From Candidatus Aenigmatarchaeota archaeon (GTDB lineage: Archaea; Aenigmatarchaeota; Aenigmatarchaeia; QMZP01), in NCBI GenBank assembly GCA_030666115.1, contig DAOUYM010000053.1:1-5335 (forward strand): a stretch of 5,335 nt of DNA. The letters run 5' to 3'. The notes beneath the pieces were generated by a model that was not told where the DNA came from, ran no database searches, and saw only the letters and a program-made list of their open reading frames with translations. Both the position numbers and the translations under genes were made by a program. Below, piece by piece: positions 1 through 3,407 of this stretch (positions are counted from its first letter, which is position 1; each line of letters begins with the position of its first letter).

Positions 1-312
1 CTCAGGGATGTGATGAGGATCCTGAAGGAAAGGAAGATGACCAAGGAGTCTGTACTGGACCTGTTAAAGGAGATGGCATTTAACCCAGAAGAGGATCCAG
101 GGAAACTGATCAAGACAGAGACCGTCTCTGACGAAAGCCTCCACAACGTCATAAAGAAGGTGATAAGCCAGAACAAGGACGTGCTGAAGAAGCACAACCC
201 GGAGAAAATCCTGATGGGCCTTGTCATGAAAGAGGTCAGGGGGAAGGTACCGGGCAGCGAAGTCGCGAATGAGCTTTCCAGGGCCCTGGCCAGGGAGATC
301 AAGAAATCCTAG
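1..312 (+). CDS. gatE: Glu-tRNA(Gln) amidotransferase subunit E, C-terminal fragment (partial at 5' end)
   Basis: The frame is open from base 1 and ends at TAG 310-312, giving about 103 residues of a C-terminus; the GTG at 10 is internal, not a start. The segment reads as the GatB/GatE YqeY-like helical tail: a run of charged helices, then MGLVMKEVRGKVPG near residues 72-85 and a final amphipathic helix ending in EIKKS. The glycine-rich 'MGxVMKxxRG' signature is shared by GatB and GatE; the wording resembles archaeal GatE more than GatB, whose version usually reads GQVM..TRGKADP. GatE with GatD converts Glu-tRNA(Gln) to Gln-tRNA(Gln) in the cytoplasm of archaea, and the tail domain contacts the tRNA. 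A tRNA-Gln gene lies 3 kb downstream. GatB is the main alternative. Confidence 0.72.
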   Translation, partial: LRDVMRILKERKMTKESVLDLLKEMAFNPEEDPGKLIKTETVSDESLHNVIKKVISQNKDVLKKHNPEKILMGLVMKEVRGKVPGSEVANELSRALAREIKKS

Positions 313-329
313 TTCTCACCCAGAACCCA

Positions 330-337
330 TTTATTAA
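330..337 (+). promoter_or_regulatory. Candidate TATA box for the RDD gene
   Basis: TTTATTAA lies in the short gap after gatE. With the usual archaeal spacing (box at -31 to -24) transcription would start near 361, giving a leader of about 37 nt that contains the Shine-Dalgarno at 385-391. This suggests the RDD gene has its own promoter rather than relying on read-through from gatE. Confidence 0.45.
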
Positions 338-384
338 GCATGAATCCAAGAAACAATCACAAATCACGCAACACATTAAATAAT

Positions 385-391
385 GGAGGTG
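385..391 (+). promoter_or_regulatory. Strong Shine-Dalgarno that sets a TTG start for the RDD gene
   Basis: GGAGGTG is complementary to the conserved anti-Shine-Dalgarno end of 16S rRNA. It ends 6 nt before TTG 398-400, an ideal spacing. It overlaps the upstream ATG at 383, which could not use it. This favours the TTG over the ATG as the real start. Confidence 0.7.
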
Positions 392-397
392 GATATT

Positions 398-829
398 TTG
401 GCTAACGATGCTACTTTCGGTCAAAGACTGGTTGCCATAATAATTGATCATATAATCCTATTCATAATAGCCATGATAGTAGCGCTCCCTATTGGTGCAC
501 AAGCAGCTGTCTTCTCTTTCGGAGTACCCACTGCTGCCTTCTGGGCATCCATAGCTATTTACTCAACAGTGAACTTCTTAATTTGGATACTGTATTTCAC
601 GTACCTTGAAGGCAAATCAGGTGAGACCATTGGAAAGAGAGCAATGGGAATAAAGGTAATCAGCCAGAGTGGGGAGATGAATTACAACAAGGCGTTCATA
701 AGGAGCATACTCAGGATAATAGACTGGCTACCTTTCGTCTACATACTGGGATTCATTGTGGCGTTTGCTTCAGGCAAGAAGCAGAGGATAGGTGACCTGG
801 CAGCAAGAACAACTGTTGTGAAGGCTTGA
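398..829 (+). CDS. RDD family integral membrane protein
   Basis: A 143-residue protein starting MANDATFGQRLVAIIIDH if translation begins at TTG 398; the in-frame ATG at 383 would add five residues but would overlap the ribosome site. The RDD family is named for conserved Arg and Asp residues. Here they are R9 and D17 in the first segment (GQRLVAIIIDH), the TIGKRAMGIKV motif around residues 81-91, the RSILRIID segment, and the terminal QRIGDLAARTTVV. Three hydrophobic membrane segments lie near residues 11-35, 45-68 and 110-126. The length is normal for a stand-alone RDD domain. The family is poorly characterised; transport or ion-exchange roles have been proposed for some members, and no substrate can be assigned here. 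Its neighbours give no functional clue. A T-rich tract follows the stop codon. Confidence 0.88.
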   Translation: MANDATFGQRLVAIIIDHIILFIIAMIVALPIGAQAAVFSFGVPTAAFWASIAIYSTVNFLIWILYFTYLEGKSGETIGKRAMGIKVISQSGEMNYNKAFIRSILRIIDWLPFVYILGFIVAFASGKKQRIGDLAARTTVVKA

Positions 830-856
830 TTTCTTTCCTTCACGTTTTTTATTTTT
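830..856 (+). terminator. T-rich archaeal-type terminator after the RDD gene
   Basis: Directly after the TGA stop the + strand reads through several pyrimidine and T runs, including TTTTTT at 845-850 and TTTTT at 852-856, with no strong hairpin. Oligo-T tracts are the usual termination signal for archaeal RNA polymerase. It also separates this gene from the methyltransferase promoter 9 nt further on. Confidence 0.5.
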
Positions 857-864
857 CCAGATAC

Positions 865-872
865 TTTAATAA
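865..872 (+). promoter_or_regulatory. TATA box for a leaderless methyltransferase transcript
   Basis: TTTAATAA occupies exactly -31 to -24 relative to the A of ATG 896. No Shine-Dalgarno-like sequence lies between it and the start, so transcription probably begins at or next to the start codon and the mRNA is leaderless. Confidence 0.6.
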
Positions 873-895
873 ACGATCAACAACAATCAGTTTCT

Positions 896-1525
896 ATGAC
901 AGAAATGTTTGGTGAAAATTATTTCTATGGAAAGAAAGAATCGAATTACTCCAACTACGATGAGTTAAATCCCCAAAAAGAGTTCAAGAACGTGATCTCT
1001 TTCATAAGAGACAACAAGCTTAATGGCCGGTTCCTGGATGTCGGTTGTGCATTTGGTTTTCTCCTCAAAGAGGTTTCTCCATTCTTTGATGAAGTATACG
1101 GATGCGACATCTCCGAGTTTGCTATTTCAAAAGCCAGACAGAAGACCCCAAGCACAGACCTCAGGATTGTGAACATAGAGGAATCTCTGCCATATCCTGA
1201 TGGTATGTTTGATTGCATCACTGCCCTGGGTGTCCTGGAACACACACGTTCCTTTGAGAAGAGTTTTACTAACCTGATCAGAAAACTGAGAGGGGGCGGA
1301 TACCTGATAATATCTGTACCTGTTAGCAATCGCATGAGGAAACTGTTCGGTTTCCTGGACAAAGACAAAACACACATCTCTGTCTTATCCAAATCCGAAA
1401 TCATCGATATAACAAACAAGCATAAAATGGAGATTGTCAAGACAAGGTACTTCTGTCCCACCCCCATGTCCCGCAAAATCCCCTACGTTCCCGCAGGAAT
1501 CGAAATGGTACTCAAGAAAGAATAA
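896..1525 (+). CDS. Class I SAM-dependent methyltransferase
   Basis: A 209-residue protein with the standard Rossmann-type methyltransferase motifs. Motif I, LDVGCAFG, lies at residues 47-54 and forms the glycine-rich SAM loop. An acidic residue ends strand 2 at D71 (YGCDIS) and would bind the ribose hydroxyls. FDCITALGVLEH at 105-116 is strand 4, and LRGGGYLIISVP at 131-142 is strand 5. DKTHIS at 157-162 matches the D..H segment common in UbiG/Methyltransf_11-type enzymes. The short N-terminal YFYG...SNY motif is frequent in methyltransferases of glycan or lipid pathways, but no substrate can be named. The gene appears leaderless; a second ATG at 905 is a less likely start. The stop TAA (1523-1525) abuts the first copy of the tRNA-Gln 3' end, so insertion may have happened right at the end of this gene. 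The length is ordinary, which argues against major truncation. Confidence 0.87.
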   Translation: MTEMFGENYFYGKKESNYSNYDELNPQKEFKNVISFIRDNKLNGRFLDVGCAFGFLLKEVSPFFDEVYGCDISEFAISKARQKTPSTDLRIVNIEESLPYPDGMFDCITALGVLEHTRSFEKSFTNLIRKLRGGGYLIISVPVSNRMRKLFGFLDKDKTHISVLSKSEIIDITNKHKMEIVKTRYFCPTPMSRKIPYVPAGIEMVLKKE

Positions 1526-1546
1526 TCAGTAGCCCCGGCCGTATTC
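1525..1546 (-). repeat. tRNA-Gln 3'-end copy 1 (outer att-like site)
   Basis: A 22-nt stretch matches 3262-3283 at 21 of 22 positions. It covers the tRNA-Gln 3' strand from the T-loop to the discriminator base, plus 5 nt beyond the tRNA end. The single mismatch is T1542 where the tRNA has G3279 (C61 of the tRNA). The rest of the tRNA is absent, so this is a fragment and not a gene. It begins on the last base of the methyltransferase stop codon. A small perfect hairpin (GTTCT/AGAAC, 1550-1562) follows on its right. Confidence 0.75.
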
Positions 1547-1585
1547 TTTGTTCTGAGAGAACCAATAATTCCTACTAACAGTTAA

Positions 1586-1593
1586 TTATTTAA
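1586..1593 (+). promoter_or_regulatory. TATA box of the toxin-antitoxin operon
   Basis: TTATTTAA, inside the longer AT run 1582-1593, predicts a transcription start near 1617. That gives a leader of about 11 nt containing the AGGTGG ribosome site at 1618-1623. Confidence 0.5.
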
Positions 1594-1594
1594 G

Positions 1595-1618
1595 TATGTA
1601 AACAGATATGTTTACATA
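1595..1618. promoter_or_regulatory. Palindromic operator of the toxin-antitoxin operon
   Basis: TATGTAAACA (1595-1604) and TGTTTACATA (1609-1618) are perfect reverse complements separated by GATA. The palindrome lies between the TATA box and the start codon and covers the predicted transcription start. This is where an autorepressing RHH antitoxin would bind to block initiation. Binding by the adjacent antitoxin is inferred. Confidence 0.72.
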
Positions 1619-1627
1619 GGTGGTAAT

Positions 1628-1852
1628 ATGGTACAGGTTCAGTTAAGAATACCAGAGCAGACTGTCAAAGAGATAGATGAATGGGTAGATGAAGGCAAAT
1701 TCAGGAGCAGAAGTGATGCTGTCAAGACCATTATAGCCATGTACGAGGAGAAAATAAAGATAATGGAGTTCTTCAAGATGCTCATGAAAAGAAGCAAAGA
1801 AGCAGAAGATAATCCAAAAATTCTAATCCCCCTGGATGATATGGATGTTTGA
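1628..1852 (+). CDS. Ribbon-helix-helix antitoxin / transcriptional repressor
   Basis: A 74-residue protein with a clear N-terminal RHH DNA-binding fold. Strand VQVQLRIP spans residues 2-9, helix A (EQTVKEIDEWVDEG) follows, and then the FRSRSDAVKTIIAMYEE stretch forms the turn and helix B, residues 25-41. The 'G.f.SRSDAv' signature is typical of ParD/CopG-type antitoxins, which act as dimers with the paired strands in the DNA major groove. The charged C-terminal part, ending LIPLDDMDV, is the likely toxin-binding tail. ATG 1628 is preceded by AGGTGG, and its stop overlaps the toxin start, as in translationally coupled type II toxin-antitoxin operons. It probably represses its own operon through the palindrome at 1595-1618. 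It lies within a tRNA-end-flanked segment, consistent with lateral acquisition. Confidence 0.88.
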   Translation: MVQVQLRIPEQTVKEIDEWVDEGKFRSRSDAVKTIIAMYEEKIKIMEFFKMLMKRSKEAEDNPKILIPLDDMDV

Positions 1853-2111
1853 TGTATTATTGCACCCGATGGCCGTTAAATCACTTAAGAAAATGGACAA
1901 GGAAACATGCAGACAAATAAAGAAGAAAATGAATGAACTCAAGGAATTTCCCGAAGAAAGAGGCAAACACTTGAGATATACTCAATTCTGGACTCTGCGG
2001 GTAGGTGATTACAGAGTAATCTACGAGATCAAAGCTATTGAGAAGAAAGTAACAATATTGTTTATAGGACATAGGGATAATGTATATTACGATTTCTCTA
2101 AATTATATTAA
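1845..2111 (+). CDS. RelE/ParE-superfamily toxin
   Basis: An 88-residue protein from ATG 1845; an in-frame ATG at 1836 would add MIW. I prefer 1845 because MFDVLLHPMAVKSLKKM matches the usual family N-terminus (first strand, then helix). Two N-terminal helices (residues 10-36) precede the RelE beta-sheet. The sheet contains LRVGDYRVIYEI (51-62) and VTILFIGHRDNVYYDF (69-84). R52, R57, H76-R77 and Y81/Y82 fall where basic and aromatic active-site residues occur in RelE enzymes. Archaeal RelE homologues cut mRNA in the ribosomal A site, whereas ParE relatives target gyrase; the basic residues favour a RelE-like RNase. The gene overlaps the antitoxin by 8 nt (17 nt from the upstream ATG). Length and motifs are intact, so it could be active. 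Ending only 9 nt before tRNA-end copy 2, it fills its segment completely. Confidence 0.88.
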   Translation: MFDVLLHPMAVKSLKKMDKETCRQIKKKMNELKEFPEERGKHLRYTQFWTLRVGDYRVIYEIKAIEKKVTILFIGHRDNVYYDFSKLY

Positions 2112-2120
2112 AACAAAGAA

Positions 2121-2137
2121 TAGCCCCGGCCGGATTC
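2121..2137 (-). repeat. tRNA-Gln 3'-end copy 2 (inner att-like site)
   Basis: These 17 bases are identical to 3267-3283, the tRNA-Gln 3' end from the T-loop through the discriminator base, in the same orientation. Identity stops at both edges. On its right the sequence instead resembles the flank of copy 1 (shared ATTCT, TG and CTGAG blocks), followed by a 6-bp hairpin with one G-U pair (ATGCGC/GTGCAT, 2139-2153). Confidence 0.75.
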
Positions 2138-2314
2138 TATGCGCTGAGTGCATGTTAGGGGGTTTCTGTTCTATAGTGTGTTCTAAAGGCTTAAATTGTT
2201 TTTCATTAACAACTACTCAATCATGCTTTCCAAATATGACATTAAGCCATTCAGCTTTCGCTGACCATTACTGATTTGCTTTGGCAATGGAATTGGCTAT
2301 GTAAACAAGGAAAC
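2138..2314. other. Non-coding left part of the right-hand segment
   Basis: No convincing gene is seen on either strand. The stretch holds the small hairpin at 2139-2153 and a possible archaeal TATA box (CTTAAATT, around 2190-2198). The box lies 31 nt before an ATG at 2223 that opens only 13 codons. A bacterial-style promoter can also be drawn (TTGCTT 2276-2281, 17-nt gap, TATGTA 2299-2304). It may be leader DNA of the gene at 2396 or the remains of a lost gene. Confidence 0.35.
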
Positions 2315-2363
2315 AACACCATGCGGCAACGTAAGACATGAAAGTCGCAAATCCAATGGTGTT
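2315..2363 (+). promoter_or_regulatory. Structured hairpin in the leader of the secreted-protein gene
   Basis: AACACCAT (2315-2322) pairs perfectly with ATGGTGTT (2356-2363). Directly inside, GCGGC (2323-2327) can pair with GTCGC (2344-2348), including one G-U. The 3' arm runs into five Ts (2362-2366). The fold lies 32 nt before the start codon and could be a 5'-UTR regulatory element, an attenuator or a small RNA. No known riboswitch family is recognised with confidence. Confidence 0.4.
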
Positions 2364-2383
2364 TTTCATAGAACTAATTCTAT

Positions 2384-2391
2384 AAAGGAGG
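2384..2391 (+). promoter_or_regulatory. Strong Shine-Dalgarno for the secreted-protein gene
   Basis: AAAGGAGG ends 4 nt before ATG 2396. It fixes the start and shows the gene is translated from a leadered mRNA, unlike the leaderless methyltransferase and DUF192 genes nearby. Confidence 0.7.
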
Positions 2392-2395
2392 AAAA

Positions 2396-2995
2396 ATGAA
2401 AAAATTGGGGATGTTTATTATCTGTTTTTTTATATGTTTTTCTTTTGTTTCTGCCAAGGAAAAATTCAAGCTTTCTTTGGTTACTCTTGAAGTAGGAGAA
2501 GGTGCTTTCACCTCGGGATTGGACATTGAGCTCAAGTTTGAAAAAAAGACAAACATGTTCTTTATTAGGGGCAGCTATCAGAGGATTTACGCTCTTCGAA
2601 CAATCGATGTTGTTCCCTGTTTGACAGTGGGTATGTCTATGGGGATTTTCAAAGGCCTGCCGAATTTTGGCCCCTATGTTTTATTTAAGCCGGTGAAACC
2701 TATATCGTTTCTTTATTGGCAAACGTGGGCAATGGGAGAAATAGAGAAACCAAGCTTCAATATCAATAACTTCTTCGATGCTGTCGGGGTTTTTCTGGAC
2801 ATGGGGTGGTTAAAGTTAAGCTATGTATCATCAACCTTCGATGGCAAAAAATTCTCATTGCCTGGGGCATCGTTTGAATTTCCCATAAATGACCGGTTCG
2901 TAGTGTTTGCCGGGGCAGACTACGAGCTGATTGAAGACAGACCTTTGTTTCGCGTGGGAATTTACTATTCTCCCAGTGAACAAAAATCCAAATAA
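2396..2995 (+). CDS. Sec-exported, beta-strand-rich protein of unknown function
   Basis: A 199-residue protein that I do not recognise at family level. It begins with a classic Sec signal peptide: MKK, a hydrophobic core to residue 17, then VSA with probable cleavage after A20. The mature part is rich in alternating polar and hydrophobic residues with many aromatics and glycines. Examples are LDIELKFEKKTNMFFIRGSYQRIY, split here as residues 43-52 and 53-66, GVFLDMGWLKLSYVSSTF, RFVVFAGADYEL and LFRVGIYYSP. This pattern is what one expects of a small beta-barrel or beta-sandwich and is common in bacterial outer-membrane-type proteins. Archaea generally lack such outer membranes, so bacterial or viral origin is possible. 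Codons are T/A-rich at third positions and Arg codons include CGA, CGC and CGG beside AGG/AGA. It lies between two tRNA 3'-end repeats, supporting acquisition. The ORF is intact with a strong ribosome site. Confidence 0.72.
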   Translation: MKKLGMFIICFFICFSFVSAKEKFKLSLVTLEVGEGAFTSGLDIELKFEKKTNMFFIRGSYQRIYALRTIDVVPCLTVGMSMGIFKGLPNFGPYVLFKPVKPISFLYWQTWAMGEIEKPSFNINNFFDAVGVFLDMGWLKLSYVSSTFDGKKFSLPGASFEFPINDRFVVFAGADYELIEDRPLFRVGIYYSPSEQKSK

Positions 2996-3015
2996 ACAAA
3001 AGGCGGAAAATCTGG

Positions 3016-3213
3016 ATGTTGATAGTATTCTCTTACACGTTTCTGATATTATCCAATTTAAATAATTGGATTAACGGGAATTGGGAAGTTTTGGTCTACC
3101 CTGTTCTAAATGGTATAGGGAACGGGACTGTGGCCTTCATCGCCTACCGGCAAGACGAAAATGATCCGTATCATAGTTTCAACAAGATGCGGGTCTTTAC
3201 ATTGTCAACTTAA
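3016..3213 (+). CDS. Possible small membrane protein (hypothetical)
   Basis: A 65-residue ORF begins 20 nt after the preceding stop codon, with AGGCGG (3001-3006) 9 nt before its ATG. It has a hydrophobic N-terminal stretch (LIVFSYTFLILS) and a second one around residues 26-44 (VLVYPVLNGIG...VAFIAY), followed by a polar tail. No family is recognised. Spacing, ribosome site and composition suggest co-transcription with the secreted-protein gene. It also contains a perfect 8-bp inverted repeat (3051-3071), so the region could instead be a structured non-coding 3' end. The gene call is uncertain. Confidence 0.38.
   Translation: MLIVFSYTFLILSNLNNWINGNWEVLVYPVLNGIGNGTVAFIAYRQDENDPYHSFNKMRVFTLST
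3051..3071. repeat. Perfect 8-bp inverted repeat
   Basis: ATCCAATT (3051-3058) and AATTGGAT (3064-3071) are exact reverse complements around TAAAT. The repeat falls inside the small ORF at 3016-3213, 56 nt after the stop of the secreted-protein gene. It could be a hairpin that ends or stabilises that gene's transcript, a protein-binding site, or chance in AT-rich DNA. Confidence 0.4.
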
Positions 3214-3220
3214 CGGGTTA

Positions 3221-3237
3221 CAAATAAACATAAAACC
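3221..3237 (-). terminator. T-rich terminator after tRNA-Gln
   Basis: On the minus strand, 30 nt after the tRNA 3' end, the sequence reads GGTTTTATGTTTATTTG. Short T runs like these are typical archaeal termination signals. No hairpin is needed or seen. Confidence 0.35.
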
Positions 3238-3266
3238 AGTACCAAGAGGACATGAAGAAGCATCAG

Positions 3267-3283
3267 TAGCCCCGGCCGGATTC
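3267..3283 (-). repeat. tRNA-Gln 3'-end copy 3 (resident copy within the functional tRNA gene)
   Basis: This is the part of the intact tRNA that is duplicated at 2121-2137 (17 of 17) and at 1530-1546 (16 of 17). It spans the discriminator base to the T-loop, a standard integration core for archaeal and phage tyrosine recombinases. The match to copy 1 extends 5 nt past the tRNA end (3262-3266). Confidence 0.75.
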
Positions 3284-3317
3284 GAACCGGCGTCTCCAGG
3301 TCCAGAGCCTGGTATCC

Positions 3318-3351
3318 TTAGCCACCATTCGAGAATGGACCTCGAAGGGTA
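3318..3351 (-). other. Predicted 34-nt tRNA intron in the D-loop (position 21/22)
   Basis: The insert contains a perfect 6-bp hairpin, UUCGAG/CUCGAA, around a 7-nt loop (3346-3328), extended past one C-U mismatch by ACC/GGU. Below this, exon GGCC (3357-3354) pairs with intron GGCU (3323-3320), leaving 3-nt bulges AAU (3353-3351) and AAG (3319-3317) on opposite strands. That is a bulge-helix-bulge. Cutting after the second base of each bulge, as archaeal splicing endonuclease does, gives exactly the canonical tRNA. The outer exon helix is weak, so the motif is of the relaxed type. The junctions carry near-identical GUGGC(C/U)AA, so by sequence alone the insert could be shifted by several bases. 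Confidence 0.75.
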
Positions 3352-3399
3352 TTGGCCACTAGACAACGGGGCTATCTGGATATTTTATTGTCTAGTGTT

Positions 3400-3407
3400 T
3401 TTATAAA
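3400..3407 (-). promoter_or_regulatory. TATA box of tRNA-Gln
   Basis: On the minus strand TTTATAAA (3407-3400) lies about 27-34 nt before the tRNA 5' end at 3373 and predicts a start near 3376. The box overlaps the stop codon of the DUF192 gene (3401-3403), so the tRNA has its own promoter despite the tight packing. Confidence 0.6.

Larger units (their letters stand above)
1530..2120. mobile_element. Short tRNA-end-flanked segment carrying a toxin-antitoxin pair
   Basis: This 591-bp stretch runs from the start of tRNA-end copy 1 to the start of copy 2 and holds only an RHH antitoxin and RelE-like toxin with their promoter and operator. Direct repeats of a tRNA 3' end are the usual footprint of tyrosine-recombinase integration in archaea. 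No integrase gene is present, so this is either a remnant, a cassette moved in trans, or the left part of a larger island (1525-3283). The mobile nature is inferred from the repeats and gene content. Confidence 0.45.
2121..3266. mobile_element. tRNA-end-flanked segment with a bacterial-looking secreted protein gene
   Basis: This 1146-bp segment lies between tRNA-end copy 2 and the intact tRNA-Gln 3' end. It contains an AT-rich gene with a Sec signal peptide and a purine-rich ribosome site, a small downstream ORF, and about 260 bp of leader. Base composition and codon choice differ visibly from gatE and thrS. Integration at the tRNA 3' end would place an element exactly here. No integrase or replication gene is present, so its mobility is inferred. 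Confidence 0.42.
3267..3373 (-). tRNA. tRNA-Gln (anticodon CUG) with a D-loop intron
   Basis: Read on the minus strand, the acceptor stem AGCCCCG (3373-3367) pairs with CGGGGCU (3274-3268), with discriminator A at 3267 and no encoded CCA. The T-arm is GCCGG-UUCGAAU-CCGGC (3291-3275). The anticodon arm is CCAGG-CUCUGGA-CCUGG (3312-3296), with anticodon CUG at 3305-3303, read as glutamine. The gene is 107 nt long, 34 too many, and the excess lies entirely in the D-loop. Removing 3351-3318 leaves a 73-nt tRNA with D-stem GUCU/GGAU, A14, G18-G19 and A21 all in place. A1-U72 is usual for tRNA-Gln. The product would be charged with Glu and amidated by GatDE. Its 3' end is the apparent integration target for the DNA on its downstream side. 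Confidence 0.9.

Noticed and set aside
955..1476. 173-residue minus-strand ORF (and an 82-residue one at 1127-1375)
   Set aside because: Both are antisense to the methyltransferase, which has complete motifs; they show no family features.
1525..1562. Truncated second tRNA gene at copy 1
   Set aside because: Only the 3' acceptor strand and part of the T-arm are present; no matching 5' acceptor, anticodon arm or T-stem partner lies nearby.
2121..2160. Integron attC-type recombination site at the hairpins after the repeats
   Set aside because: Single-gene cassettes and hairpins suggested it. GTTAGGG at 2154-2160 breaks the GTTRRRY rule at its last base and has no RYYYAAC partner at the right distance. 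ACTTAAC at 3208-3214 likewise lacks a downstream GTTRRRY. The exact tRNA match explains the repeats better.
2080..2274. 64-residue plus-strand ORF crossing the toxin stop codon and tRNA-end copy 2
   Set aside because: It overlaps the toxin gene, reads through the repeat, has no ribosome site and no domain; chance ORF.
2323..2355. c-di-GMP (GEMM) riboswitch resemblance
   Set aside because: GGCAA and CGCAAA blocks with a GAAA loop are reminiscent, but the flanking helices and second hairpin of that class are not present. The similarity is too short to claim.
2763..2999. 78-residue minus-strand ORF inside the secreted-protein gene
   Set aside because: No domain, no promoter; the sense gene has a signal peptide and a strong ribosome site.
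3267..3373. tRNA pseudogene with an enlarged D-loop
   Set aside because: All stems, conserved loop bases and the promoter are intact, and removal of 34 nt at a plausible bulge-helix-bulge restores a perfect tRNA. An intron is the simpler reading, though RNA data would settle it.
3161..3406. 81-residue plus-strand ORF
   Set aside because: Most of it, including the segment APAGFEPASPGPEPGILSHH, is a translation across the tRNA-Gln gene, a common false-gene artefact.
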